Source: Nocardioides anomalus (GTDB taxonomy: Bacteria > Actinomycetota > Actinomycetes > Propionibacteriales > Nocardioidaceae). Taken from it: a DNA stretch of 64,000 bases. Shown here piece by piece: positions 25,238 to 34,167 of this stretch. The notes under the pieces were generated by a model that was given only the letters and a program-made list of their open reading frames with translations, ran no database searches and was not told the DNA's origin. A program made the position numbers and the translations under genes. Each line of letters starts with the position of its first letter. The first letter of the stretch is position 1. The stretch spans positions 1 through 64,000 of the forward strand of contig NZ_CP049257.1 in NCBI RefSeq assembly GCF_011046535.1, in the 5' to 3' direction.

Positions 25238-28200
25238 GTGCAGATCGACGTCCTCGGCCCGGTGCGCGCACGCCGCGGCAGCGAGCCGGTCGACCTCGGC
25301 ACCCCGCGGCAGCGGGCGATCGTCGCGGCCCTCGCGCTCTCCGGCGGCCGTGCCCTCGGCACCGACACCCTGATCGGCCGGGTGTGGGGTGCCGACGCGC
25401 CGTCGGGGGCCCTGGCCACGCTCCACGGGTACGTCGCGGCGCTGCGTCGCGCCCTCGAGCCCGACCGGGCGCCGCGGGCCGAGCCCCGCGTGCTCGTCAC
25501 CGAGGGCGACGGCTACGCCCTGCGCGGGTGCGAGGTGGCGGCGGACGCCGTCGAGCTCGAGACCGCGGTCGCCGCGGCCCGCTCCGCGCTGACCGTCGTC
25601 CCCGACCACCTCCGTCCCGCGGTCGAGCCCGCCCGCCGTCTCGAGGCCGAGGCGGTCGTGCTCCGGCTCGAGGCGGCGCTGGCCGGCTGGCGCGGCGAGC
25701 CGTACGCCGACCTGCGCGACGACGCCGACGCCCAGGCCGAGCGCGTCCGGCTGACCGGGCTGCGCACCGCCGCGCAGGAGCTGCGGGTCGTCGCGCTGCT
25801 GGCCCTCGGACGTCACGGCGAGGTGCTGCCCGGGCTCGAGCAGCTCACCGCCGAGCACCCGCTGCACGAGCGCTGGTGGGCGCTGTACGCCGTGGCGCTG
25901 ACCCGCAGCCACCGCCAGGCCGATGCCCTCGCCGCGCTCCAGTCGCTGCGCAACCTGCTGGCCGACGAGCTCGGCGTCGACCCGAGCCCCGCGGTCCGCG
26001 ACCTCCAGACCGCGATCCTGCGCCAGGACCCGACCGTGGCGGGCACGGCGGCGCCCGCACCGCCACCGGTCGACGACCTCGGCCAGGAGCCGGTGCCGCG
26101 GCGCGAGCACTTCCGCGAGTCCCCGCCGTTGCCCCGGTGGCGGCTGGCCGGACGTCGGGCCGAGCTGGCCCGGCTCGGTCAGCAGCTGGACGAGGCGGAG
26201 GCGGGCCGGCCGCGCGCGGTCCTGGTGACCGGGGAGGCCGGGATCGGCAAGTCCCGGCTCGTCCACGAGCTGGCCCTCACGGCGTTCGAGCGGGGCTTCA
26301 CCGTGGCCCTGGGCCAGTGCTCGGCCGAGGGGCCGCCGCCGCTCTGGCCGTTCCGGGCCATCGCGCGGTCGCTGGAGGAGCAGCTCGACCTGTTCCACAC
26401 CTCGGTCGAGCAGGCCCTGCTGACCGCTCCGCCGGACGACTTCGCCACCCTCGACCTCCTCGCCCACCACGCCTGCCTGGCCGCGGCCGGCCACCCGCTG
26501 CTGCTGGTGGTCGAGGACGTCCAGTGGGCCGACCCGGCGTCGCTGCGGCTGCTGCTGCGCATCCTGGAGAAGGCCAAGGACGAGCGGCTCCTCGTGGTGA
26601 CCACGTGGCGGCGCACCGCCTCCACCCCGGAGGTCGAGGAGTTCGCGGCCGCGAGCTCGCGCCACGAGGGCGTGCGGCTCGACCTCGCGGGCCTCCCGCC
26701 CGAGGACGCGGAGACGCTCGTGACCGAGGTGGTCGGGGCCCCGGCGGACGCAGACCTGTGGGAGCGCACCTCGGGCAACCCCTTCTTCCTCATCGAGCTC
26801 GCCCGCTCCGCCGGGTCGGTCAGCGGCTCTCTCACCGACGTCGTGCTCAGCCGCGTCCGCCAGCTGCCGGAGCCGACCGTGCGCTTCCTCGAGGCCGCCG
26901 CGGTGGTCGACCTCGAGTTCGACCTGGACCTGGTCTCGTTCATGACCGGCCGCGACACCACCGAGGGCGCCGCGGTCCTGCAGCCGGCGCTCCACGCCGG
27001 CCTGGTCGTGGACGCCGGGCACCCGGCGCCGGTCTACCGGTTCTCCCACGGCGTGGTGCGCGAGGTCGTGCACGACTCCATCGGCCACACCGAGCGGGCG
27101 CGGCTGCACCGGGCGGTGTCCACGGTCCTGGCCGAGCGCTCCCAGCTGCGCCGGGTGGTGCAGCGCGCGGCGCTGGTCCACCACTGGCAGCTCACCGGCG
27201 GCGTCTACCGGCGCGAGGCCTGGCGCGGCGTGCTGCTGGCGGCCGACGCGGCCCGGCGCGAGGGGGCGTACGCCGAGGAGGCCGCGCACCTCGCGGCCGC
27301 CCTCGAGCTGCAGTGGAGTGACCACGAGCACGACCTCCGTGAGCGCTTCGAGCTGCTGATGCTCCGGGTCGAGGCCTGCCGTTGGCAGGGCGACTGGGCC
27401 GGGGTCTCCGACGCCGTGGACGAGGCGGTCCGGGTGGCCGAGCAGCTCGAGGACACCGAGCTCGCGACCCGCGCCGCGATCTCCACCATGGAGGGCGCGC
27501 TGTGGCAGGTGCGACCGTTCGGCCACGTCCACGCGCCGATCGTCGAGGCCCTGCAGCGTGCCCTCGAGCGGCTCGGCCCGGACCAGGCGGCGCTGCGGGC
27601 GCGGGCCCAGCTGGCCCTGGCCATGGAGCTCTACTACGGCGACGACACCCAGACCATCGACGCGCTCGTGGCCGAGGCCCTGGCGGTGACCGAGGCGTCG
27701 CCGGACCTGCGGCTGCGCGCGACGGCGTACCTCGGCGCGTTCGCGGCGCAGTCGCGGCCCGAGACGCTCGAGGCCCGGCGCCGCTACGCCGCCGAGGCGG
27801 TCGTGCTCGCCGGGCGCATCGACGACGTCCGCCTGCGGCTGGCCGCCGAGGCCCTGGCCACCAGCGCGGCGGCCGAGGCCGGCGACTACGCGACCGTGCG
27901 GCGAGACCTCCCGCGCGTGGTCGAGCTCTGCCGCGGCCGCGGCCTGGGGACGGCCGAGGCGATCCTGCGCGTGGTGCAGGTCCCGTGGCTGGTCATGGAC
28001 GGCCGCGGCGACGAGGCGGCCGAGCCGCTGGCCCGGCTGGAGGAGCTCTCGCGCGAGCTGCGGATGCCCAACATCGAGAACGCCGTGCTGGCCACGGGCC
28101 TGGTCCGCTCCTTCCTCGACGGCGAGTACGCCGCGCTGGCCGCCTTCCTCAGCTCCTTCGTCGACGCCTCCGCGATCCCGGCCGGGCCGGTCGCCACGGT

Positions 28201-28576
28201 GATCGCGCTGCGGGCCGGCCACGACGAGCTGGCGCGCGCGCTGCACGACGCCGTCGGCGTCGACCTTGAGACCCGCTCCTTCATGAGCCTCATGAACGCG
28301 GCGCTGGCGCTGGAGATCGCGCTCGGGCTGGGCGACCGGGAGCTGGCGGCGCGGGTCTACCCCCGCGTACTGCCCTTCGCCGGGCGGATGTGCTCGGCCG
28401 GGACGGCGACGCCGGTGGGGCCGGTCGACGCCTACCTCGCGCTCGGCGCGGCGGCCCTCGGCGACCGCGCTGCCGCCGAGCGGCACGCCGCGCGGGCGCG
28501 GGAACTGGTCGAGGAGTGGGGCCTGCCCGTGCTCCGGCAGCGGTGGGCCGAGCTGGAGGAGCGCTACCTGGCCTGA
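25238..28576 (+). CDS. AfsR/SARP-type regulator with BTAD and AAA ATPase domains
   Basis: A 1112-residue regulator. Residues 1-95 are an OmpR-like winged helix (MQIDVLGPVRARRGSEPVDLG region, LHGYVAALRRALEP); 100-260 are the BTAD bacterial transcriptional activation domain (ERWWALYAVALTRSHRQADAL, LADELGVDPSPAVRDL). From about 305 an AAA/NB-ARC ATPase begins with WRLAGRRAEL, Walker A GEAGIGKSRL and Walker B LLLVVEDVQWAD. The final 450 residues are helical repeats of TPR type. Such proteins activate secondary-metabolite or stress genes. GTG at 25238. No biosynthetic cluster lies nearby, so the target is unknown. Long antisense open frames here are codon-bias shadows. Confidence 0.9.
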   Translation: MQIDVLGPVRARRGSEPVDLGTPRQRAIVAALALSGGRALGTDTLIGRVWGADAPSGALATLHGYVAALRRALEPDRAPRAEPRVLVTEGDGYALRGCEVAADAVELETAVAAARSALTVVPDHLRPAVEPARRLEAEAVVLRLEAALAGWRGEPYADLRDDADAQAERVRLTGLRTAAQELRVVALLALGRHGEVLPGLEQLTAEHPLHERWWALYAVALTRSHRQADALAALQSLRNLLADELGVDPSPAVRDLQTAILRQDPTVAGTAAPAPPPVDDLGQEPVPRREHFRESPPLPRWRLAGRRAELARLGQQLDEAEAGRPRAVLVTGEAGIGKSRLVHELALTAFERGFTVALGQCSAEGPPPLWPFRAIARSLEEQLDLFHTSVEQALLTAPPDDFATLDLLAHHACLAAAGHPLLLVVEDVQWADPASLRLLLRILEKAKDERLLVVTTWRRTASTPEVEEFAAASSRHEGVRLDLAGLPPEDAETLVTEVVGAPADADLWERTSGNPFFLIELARSAGSVSGSLTDVVLSRVRQLPEPTVRFLEAAAVVDLEFDLDLVSFMTGRDTTEGAAVLQPALHAGLVVDAGHPAPVYRFSHGVVREVVHDSIGHTERARLHRAVSTVLAERSQLRRVVQRAALVHHWQLTGGVYRREAWRGVLLAADAARREGAYAEEAAHLAAALELQWSDHEHDLRERFELLMLRVEACRWQGDWAGVSDAVDEAVRVAEQLEDTELATRAAISTMEGALWQVRPFGHVHAPIVEALQRALERLGPDQAALRARAQLALAMELYYGDDTQTIDALVAEALAVTEASPDLRLRATAYLGAFAAQSRPETLEARRRYAAEAVVLAGRIDDVRLRLAAEALATSAAAEAGDYATVRRDLPRVVELCRGRGLGTAEAILRVVQVPWLVMDGRGDEAAEPLARLEELSRELRMPNIENAVLATGLVRSFLDGEYAALAAFLSSFVDASAIPAGPVATVIALRAGHDELARALHDAVGVDLETRSFMSLMNAALALEIALGLGDRELAARVYPRVLPFAGRMCSAGTATPVGPVDAYLALGAAALGDRAAAERHAARARELVEEWGLPVLRQRWAELEERYLA

Positions 28577-28899
28577 CCGGCCAGCGCCGCGAGGAGCAGC
28601 TCGCGCACGACGCTCTTGGGGCGGGCGCCCACGATCGAGAGCACCGACTGCCCCTCGAGGAACAGCAGCAGCGTCGGCAGTCCCGTCACGCCGTACGCCG
28701 ACGCGGTCACTGGGTGCGCCCCCACGTCGAGTCGGGTGAAGGTGAGGTCGGGGAGGTCGACGGCGAGCTCCTCGAGCATCGCGCCGACCTGTCGGCACGG
28801 GCCGGAGCCGGCGCTTCCGAACTGCACGAGCACGGGCGCCACCGCGCCCAGCACCACGTCGCCGAAGTCGGCGTCGCCGACCGCGCGGAGGGTGCTCAC
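28564..28899 (-). CDS. Thioredoxin-like protein with SGPC active site
   Basis: A 111-residue thioredoxin fold: beta strand VAPVLVQFGSAGSGPC, helix RQVGAMLEELA, strand TFTRLDVGAHP, cis-proline region YGVTGLPTLLLF and GQSVLSIVGARPK. The canonical WCGPC is replaced by G-S-G-P-C (S32-G33-P34-C35), so only the second cysteine remains and the tryptophan is lost. It therefore cannot act as a dithiol reductase; a monothiol, chaperone or peroxide-linked role is possible. The GTG at 28899 overlaps the stop of the hemerythrin gene (GTGA), making it third in an operon. Confidence 0.85.
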   Translation of the reverse strand: MSTLRAVGDADFGDVVLGAVAPVLVQFGSAGSGPCRQVGAMLEELAVDLPDLTFTRLDVGAHPVTASAYGVTGLPTLLLFLEGQSVLSIVGARPKSVVRELLLAALAGQAR

Positions 28900-29612
28900 G
28901 CCCCGACCCCGGCGCCCACGTGGCGGAAGGCGGCCAGCTCGAGGCGCCGGAACCGCGGCCGGCCCAGCCGCAGCAGCACCCGGAAGCCGAACCCGGCCCG
29001 ACGCAGCGGCTCGGCGGTGATCTCCGGGTGCAGCCCCTGCACGGCCCACGGCACCAGCTGGAGCAGCTGGCGGGGAGCGAGGCCGCCGCGCAGGTGCTCG
29101 CGGTCCAGGCGCGCCCAGTCGTCCTCGGACACGTAGCGCTGGAGCAACGGCACCGCCGACCGCTCCTCGTGCGCGAGGTGCTGGTCCACGACCTCCCGCG
29201 CGGCGGTGACGGCGTCGACCAGCGCGGACCGGGTCACCGCGTCGGGCCGCGCGGCCATCCGGGCCAGCCGCTCCCGGGCGGTCGCCAGCACGGGGTCGAT
29301 GGCACCGTGCTCGGTGGCCATCTCCTCCAGCACCCGCAGGCCACCCCGGTCGTCGGCCTCGCGCAGCGCGGCGTCGAGCAGCGGCCACACGTGGTCGTCC
29401 TCCTTGGTGTGGTGGTCCTCGAGCAGCAGGGCGAACAGGTCCCACCGCTCGAGCAGCGCGTGCCACGTCGCACCCTCCGCCACCGGCGTGCGGCGCGCGG
29501 CGTCGGCGAAGCGGGCCAGGTCGCGCCGGAAGCCGTGGTGGAGCAGGTACATCATCGTCAGGTCGATGGGCCCGTCGGGCGCCGCGGCCTGGCCCGGCAG
29601 CAGCGCGCTCAC
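28896..29612 (-). CDS. Hemerythrin (HHE) domain protein
   Basis: A 238-residue helical protein with the metal-binding HHE pattern: MMYLLHHGFRRDL near residue 22, LEDHHTKEDDHVWPLL, ATEHGAIDPVL and DQHLAHEERSAVPLL, giving the His/Glu ligands of a di-iron centre. The C-terminal 90 residues form an extra helical part. Related proteins bind O2, NO or act in stress sensing. GTG at 29612 overlaps the SRPBCC gene stop; the gene is the middle of a three-gene operon. Confidence 0.86.
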   Translation of the reverse strand: MSALLPGQAAAPDGPIDLTMMYLLHHGFRRDLARFADAARRTPVAEGATWHALLERWDLFALLLEDHHTKEDDHVWPLLDAALREADDRGGLRVLEEMATEHGAIDPVLATARERLARMAARPDAVTRSALVDAVTAAREVVDQHLAHEERSAVPLLQRYVSEDDWARLDREHLRGGLAPRQLLQLVPWAVQGLHPEITAEPLRRAGFGFRVLLRLGRPRFRRLELAAFRHVGAGVGA

Positions 29613-30085
29613 GCGGTCACCGCCTGCGGTCCGTGCAGGGTCCCGACCAGCCAGCGCAGCCGCTCGAGGTCGCCGTGCTGGGCCCGCCGGTACGCCGGCA
29701 CCAGGACCGGTCCGAGGAGCCGCAGCCAGCCCCCGAGTCGCAGCACGGTCGTGACGTCCACGACGCAGCCGTCCTCGGTGGGCCGGACGACCCGGCCGCC
29801 GCGGACCCGGACGAGCGGGCCGCCGCCGGCGTACGTCGCACTGCGGTCCCCGGCGGCGCCGACCCGGGTCGGCGTCACGAAGGTGAGCCCGGCGAACCCG
29901 AGCTCCTCGACCAGCCCCTGACCGGCGTGGGCCCGACCGCGGGGCGTGCAGGTGACGGCTCGCACGTGGCCGCGCCACAGGTCGTCGTGGCCCCAGTCGA
30001 GGACGAGCCCGACCACGGCGTCCGCCGGGTGGTCGAGGGCGATCGAGGAGCGGACGGCGATCTCGCGTCCGAAGCGGGTGCTCAT
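29609..30085 (-). CDS. SRPBCC (START/polyketide-cyclase-like) protein
   Basis: A 158-residue SRPBCC-type protein: REIAVRSSIALDHPADAVVGLVLDWGHDDLWRG is the characteristic opening strand-helix, followed by beta strands and a C-terminal helix (RRAQHGDLERLRWLVGTL). Binds a hydrophobic ligand; enzymatic role not evident. ATG at 30085 is first of the operon with the hemerythrin and thioredoxin-like genes. A 40-bp perfect palindrome lies 34 bp upstream, in the divergent region shared with the Ig-like protein gene. Confidence 0.78.
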   Translation of the reverse strand: MSTRFGREIAVRSSIALDHPADAVVGLVLDWGHDDLWRGHVRAVTCTPRGRAHAGQGLVEELGFAGLTFVTPTRVGAAGDRSATYAGGGPLVRVRGGRVVRPTEDGCVVDVTTVLRLGGWLRLLGPVLVPAYRRAQHGDLERLRWLVGTLHGPQAVTA

Positions 30086-30119
30086 GACCCCGAGCCTGAG
30101 CCGCACCGCTGGACTGCCG

Positions 30120-30159
30120 CTGGGACGGCGCTGGGAGCCGGCTCCCAGCGCCGTCCCAG
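30120..30159. repeat. Perfect 40-bp palindrome in a divergent promoter region
   Basis: Arms 30120-30139 and 30140-30159 are exactly complementary with no spacer. The motif CTGGGA recurs inside the arms and again at 30164-30169. It lies between the divergent SRPBCC and Ig-like genes, so it could be an operator, or a terminator/insulator forming a cruciform. Confidence 0.9.
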
Positions 30160-30225
30160 GCCGGTCCCAGGGACGGCGACCAACGTGCCGGTCGTCCACA
30201 GATCCGAGCACAGGAAGCAGACGTC

Positions 30226-32142
30226 ATGACTCCCACCCTCACGGGCCGCAGCGCCCGCCTGGGTCTCCTCCTCGCCGCGGCGCTGCCCGTCGGCCTGCTG
30301 ACCGGCACGGCCGGCAGCGCCTCCGCCGTCGACGGCGGCGACGGCGGCGGCGGCGATCCCACCCAGACCGTCAAGATCGTGAGCGGACCGCAGAAGCCCC
30401 TCTTCGTCGGCGACGAGATCAAGATCAGCGTCACCGCCAGCGCCAGCGACAACGCGGTCGTGGTGAAGGAGGGAGACCGCGAGATCTTCGACGGGGGTGC
30501 GATGAACCCCTCGGGACCCACCGCGCTGTCCATCCCCACGGCGGGGGTGTTCCGGGCCGGCACCCACCACCTGCTGACCGTCTTCGTCAGCAACGGCGAC
30601 GTCAGCGGGTCCGCCCAGTTCACGGTCGACCCGCAGTTCATCCCCAGCGACCTCGACCCCGCCGGGTTCCAGCCGGAGTACGGGCTGCCGCTCTACGGCC
30701 GCCTCGACGCCACCGTCCCCACCACGGTGGTGCCGACCGGCACCATGGCCCTGGAGCGCGGCGGTGTGGTCAAGGCCCGCTACCCGATCCGCACCGACGG
30801 CACCTACGCGCTCTACGACCCCACGATGACCCCGGGCGTGCACGAGGACGTCACGATCTACTACGAGGGCGACGCCAACTACGCCCCGCAGGAGATCGGC
30901 ACCGGGGCCGTGGTCGCCGACGTCACCGTCACCCGCCAGCACACGACGACCACCTCGTCGCTCAGCGCCACCAAGATCCGCCAAGGTGACCCGGTGACGG
31001 TGCTGGCCACCACGAGGTCCAGCAACACCGAGTCCGTGGTCGACCCGCAGGGCCGGATGCAGATCCACGCCAGCCCCGACGGCGTCCACTTCGAGCAGAT
31101 CGCCGAGGTGGCCTACCCCGGGGGCAAGCAGACCGTCGAGGTCCCGGTCACCGACTGGGCCGCGACCCACCCCGGCTTCTGGACGATCCGCGCCGTGTAC
31201 GCCGGTGACGGGGTCTCCTTCGCCTCGGCCTCGGTCCGCGACAACACCCTCCAGGTCGTCGAGCCCGGCCAACCCGTCACCGACACCGCGACGGCCCTCA
31301 CCCTCAGCTCGGCCACGACCACGGTCAAGAGCACCAGCCCGGTCACCGCGACCGCGAAGGTCACTGCGGCCGGCGGTCCCGTCGCGGCCGGCGAGGTGCG
31401 CTTCAGCGTCCGCGGTCAGGCGGTCGCCACCGTCCCCGTCGGCGCCGACGGCACGGCCTCGACCCCGCTCACCGTGGCGGAGGCGGGCGAGCCCCAGGTC
31501 GTCGCGACCTACCTGGGCACCTCGGAACACGTCGGGTCGGCGAGCCCGCCGGAGGTCCTCACCGTCGCCAAGGCGGCGACCACGACCACCGCCGCGGTCC
31601 CCGCCCAGCCGGCCGCGCCGGGCAGCGTGCTGCCCATCCAGGTCCGCCCGACCGGGTCCACGGTCGCGCCGACCGGCTCGGTCGTGGTGTCCGAGGGCGC
31701 CACGGTCCTCGGGTCGGTCAGCGCGAACGGCGGCCAGACCCAGCTGCGGCTGCCCCAGCTCAGTCCGGGCACGCACCAGCTGACGATCGCCTACGGAGGT
31801 GACCTCAACACCGAGGGCTCCCGGTCCACCCTCACCTACCCGGTGGGCTCCGGGACCACCCCGGGCACGCAGGTGGCCTCGACGACCGCGCTCAAGGTCA
31901 AGAAGGTCGTGCGCGGCAAGGCCAAGGTCGTGATCACGGTCAGCTCGTCGGCCCCGGTCACCGGCACCGTCGTGGTGCTGCGCGGGGCCAAGGTCGTGGC
32001 CAGCGGGACCGTCCAGGACGGCAGGCTGGTCCTCACGACCAAGAAGCTGAAGAGGGGCAAGCACCAGCTCGTCGCCCGCTTCACCGGCTCCGCCACCGTG
32101 CTGGCCTCGACCAGCAGGGCGGTCCCGGTCCGGGTGCGCTGA
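30226..32142 (+). CDS. Secreted protein with repeated bacterial Ig-like (Big_3) domains
   Basis: A 638-residue exported protein. Signal peptide residues 1-34 (basic start, then LGLLLAAALPVGLLTGTAG, cleavage near ASA-V). The mature part opens with a Gly/Asp-rich stretch and contains about five beta-sandwich domains separated by Pro/Thr linkers; strands of the type VTATAKVTAAGGPVAAGEVRF, TGSVVVSEGATVLGSVSA and LTIAYGGDLN repeat, typical of Ig-like group 3 repeats. The C-terminal domain is lysine-rich (KVKKVVRGKAKVVITV). Probably a surface or matrix protein; no anchor motif seen. ATG at 30226 with AGGAAG upstream. Confidence 0.87.
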   Translation: MTPTLTGRSARLGLLLAAALPVGLLTGTAGSASAVDGGDGGGGDPTQTVKIVSGPQKPLFVGDEIKISVTASASDNAVVVKEGDREIFDGGAMNPSGPTALSIPTAGVFRAGTHHLLTVFVSNGDVSGSAQFTVDPQFIPSDLDPAGFQPEYGLPLYGRLDATVPTTVVPTGTMALERGGVVKARYPIRTDGTYALYDPTMTPGVHEDVTIYYEGDANYAPQEIGTGAVVADVTVTRQHTTTTSSLSATKIRQGDPVTVLATTRSSNTESVVDPQGRMQIHASPDGVHFEQIAEVAYPGGKQTVEVPVTDWAATHPGFWTIRAVYAGDGVSFASASVRDNTLQVVEPGQPVTDTATALTLSSATTTVKSTSPVTATAKVTAAGGPVAAGEVRFSVRGQAVATVPVGADGTASTPLTVAEAGEPQVVATYLGTSEHVGSASPPEVLTVAKAATTTTAAVPAQPAAPGSVLPIQVRPTGSTVAPTGSVVVSEGATVLGSVSANGGQTQLRLPQLSPGTHQLTIAYGGDLNTEGSRSTLTYPVGSGTTPGTQVASTTALKVKKVVRGKAKVVITVSSSAPVTGTVVVLRGAKVVASGTVQDGRLVLTTKKLKRGKHQLVARFTGSATVLASTSRAVPVRVR

Positions 32143-32163
32143 GGCGACCCGGATCCACCAGCC

Positions 32164-32196
32164 GAGCGGCCGCCCTACCCCCAGGGGCGGCCGCTC
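32164..32196 (+). terminator. Terminator after the Ig-like gene
   Basis: Stem GAGCGGCCGCCC/GGGCGGCCGCTC (12 bp) with a 9-nt loop, 21 bp after the stop. Confidence 0.75.
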
Positions 32197-32324
32197 TCGC
32201 TGTGTCAGGTTTCACAACGGCCGGCACCGGGTAACCCACCCTCGCACTCGGGGGCACCCACGGGGGTGAACTTGTGACGGCGGTCATGACCAGCGCGTAA
32301 CCTCGCCACGACACCACCGTTGTT

Positions 32325-32338
32325 ACTGACGGGTCAGT
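32325..32338. promoter_or_regulatory. Candidate TetR-type operator upstream of the mce operon
   Basis: ACTGAC-GG-GTCAGT is a perfect inverted repeat, 65 bp before the mceG start, in a 208-bp promoter region with no other gene. TetR-family regulators often bind such short-spacer repeats, and mce operons are commonly under TetR/FadR control. No regulator gene is adjacent. Confidence 0.45.
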
Positions 32339-32403
32339 CCTGTCGCGGGCAGGGCGACTGGGAGGGCCCGCCAGCGGTTGCCGGGTGAAGGGGAGAGCGC
32401 TCA

Positions 32404-33360
32404 ATGGGTGTGGAGATCCAGATCGAGGGACTGACCAAGTCCTTCGGCAAGCAGCTCATCTGGGGCGACGTGACCCTCACCGTGCCCGCGGGTGAGATCT
32501 GCGTGATGCTCGGCCCGTCCGGCACCGGCAAGTCCGTGCTGCTCAAGACCATCATCGGCCTGCTCAAGCCCGACCGGGGCTCGGTCGTCATCGAGGGCAC
32601 CGACATCGCCAGCTGTCCCGAGCGCGAGCTCTACGAGATCCGCAAGCTGTTCGGCGTGCTGTTCCAGGACGGCGCGATGTTCGGCTCGATGAACCTCTAC
32701 GACAACGTCGCCTTCCCGCTGCGCGAGCACACCAAGAAGTCCGAGTCCGAGATCCGCGACGTGGTCATGGAGAAGATGGACCTCGTCGGCCTGCTCGGCG
32801 CCGAGGACAAGCTCCCCGGCGAGATCTCCGGCGGCATGCGCAAGCGCGCCGGCCTGGCCCGGGCCCTGGTCCTCGACCCCGAGATCGTGCTCTTCGACGA
32901 GCCGGACTCGGGCCTGGACCCGGTGCGCACGGCGTTCCTCAACCAGCTGATCGTCGACCTCAACGCCCAGATCGACGCGACGTTCCTCATCGTCACCCAC
33001 GACATCAACACCGCGCGGACCGTGCCCGACAACATCGGGCTGCTCTACCACCGGCACCTGGCCATGTTCGGGCCCCGCGAGATGCTGCTGTCCTCCGAGG
33101 AGCCGGTGGTGCGCCAGTTCCTCAACGCCCAGCGCGTCGGCCCGATCGGCATGTCGGAGGAGAAGGACGCCGACGAGCTCGCGGCCGAGAAGGACCAGGA
33201 CCTGCCGCCGCTGCCGCCGATCCCCATGCAGCTCGAGCCGTCCAACGGCATCCCGCGCCGCAGCCAGCGCGAGCCGGGCTCGTGGTGCAAGGAGAACGGC
33301 GTCACGCCGCCGCCGGGCTCCTTCGAGGAGAACATGTCCATGACCACCGGCGCGAGCTGA
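32404..33360 (+). CDS. mceG: Mce transport ATP-binding protein (MceG/Mkl-like)
   Basis: A 318-residue ABC ATPase energising the Mce lipid importer. Walker A at residues 37-44 (GPSGTGKS), signature ISGGMRKRAGLARAL, Walker B IVLFDEPDSGLDP, and H-loop THDINTA. The signature reads SGGM rather than SGGQ, as in the MlaF/MceG group. The last 60 residues form a Gly/Pro-rich C-tail. ATG at 32404 with GGGGAG 8 nt upstream; first gene of a ten-gene operon. In M. tuberculosis mkl also lies between rplL and rpoB, but alone. Confidence 0.94.
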   Translation: MGVEIQIEGLTKSFGKQLIWGDVTLTVPAGEICVMLGPSGTGKSVLLKTIIGLLKPDRGSVVIEGTDIASCPERELYEIRKLFGVLFQDGAMFGSMNLYDNVAFPLREHTKKSESEIRDVVMEKMDLVGLLGAEDKLPGEISGGMRKRAGLARALVLDPEIVLFDEPDSGLDPVRTAFLNQLIVDLNAQIDATFLIVTHDINTARTVPDNIGLLYHRHLAMFGPREMLLSSEEPVVRQFLNAQRVGPIGMSEEKDADELAAEKDQDLPPLPPIPMQLEPSNGIPRRSQREPGSWCKENGVTPPPGSFEENMSMTTGAS

Positions 33361-33376
33361 GGCCGGGACTGCAGTC

Positions 33377-34162
33377 ATGGCCTCCCTCACCGCCACCCGG
33401 GTGCTGGCGCCGGTCGGCACCGCGGGCAAGCTCTTCGCCTTCGGTCTCGACGTCGGACGCGGCCTGTTCCGGCGACCCTTCCAGACCCGCGAGTTCCTCC
33501 AGCAGGCCTGGTTCATCGCCTCGGTGACGATCATCCCGACCGCCCTGGTCGCCATCCCCTTCGGCGCGGTCATCGCGCTCCAGGTCGGCGGGCTGATCAA
33601 GCAGTTCGGCGCCCAGTCCTTCACCGGCTCCGCCGCGGTGCTCGCGGTGGTCCGCGAGGCCGGCCCCATCGCGACGTCGCTGCTCATCGCCGGCGCCGGC
33701 GGCTCGGCCATCGCCGCCGACCTCGGCGCGCGCAAGATCCGCGAAGAGCTCGACGCGATGATGGTGCTCGGCATCGACCCGATCCAGCGGCTCGTGGTCC
33801 CGCGCGTGCTCGCCTGCATGCTCGTCTCGGTCTTCCTCAACGGCCTGGTCTCGGTCGTCGGCGTGGCCGGCGGCTACGTCTTCAACGTCGTCCTGCAGGA
33901 CGGCACGCCAGGGGCCTACCTGGCGAGCTTCACAGCGCTCGCCCAGCTGCCCGACCTGTGGCAGGGCATGGCCAAGGCCCTCATCTTCGGCCTCATCGCC
34001 GCCATCGTCGCCTGCTACAAGGGCATGAGCGCCGGCGGTGGTCCGAAGGGCGTCGGCGACGCGGTGAACGAGTCCGTCGTCATCACCTTCATGCTCCTGT
34101 TCGTCGTCAACTTCGTGATGAGCGCGATCTACTTCCAGCTCGTCCCACCGAAGACGGGTTAG
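33377..34162 (+). CDS. ABC permease, YrbE/MlaE family (Mce permease A)
   Basis: A 261-residue MlaE-type permease with about five hydrophobic helices and the family loop AGAGGSAIAADLGARKIREELDAMMVLGIDP. Forms the inner-membrane channel with the next gene product and MceG. ATG at 33377, 16 bp after mceG. Confidence 0.93.
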   Translation: MASLTATRVLAPVGTAGKLFAFGLDVGRGLFRRPFQTREFLQQAWFIASVTIIPTALVAIPFGAVIALQVGGLIKQFGAQSFTGSAAVLAVVREAGPIATSLLIAGAGGSAIAADLGARKIREELDAMMVLGIDPIQRLVVPRVLACMLVSVFLNGLVSVVGVAGGYVFNVVLQDGTPGAYLASFTALAQLPDLWQGMAKALIFGLIAAIVACYKGMSAGGGPKGVGDAVNESVVITFMLLFVVNFVMSAIYFQLVPPKTG

Positions 34163-34167
34163 CGGCC

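Noticed and set aside
24434..28798. A very long reverse-strand open frame antisense to rplJ, rplL and the AfsR-like gene
   Set aside because: High-GC codon bias leaves few stops on the opposite strand; the sequence is Arg/Gly/Val-rich with no domain, and real genes occupy the other strand.
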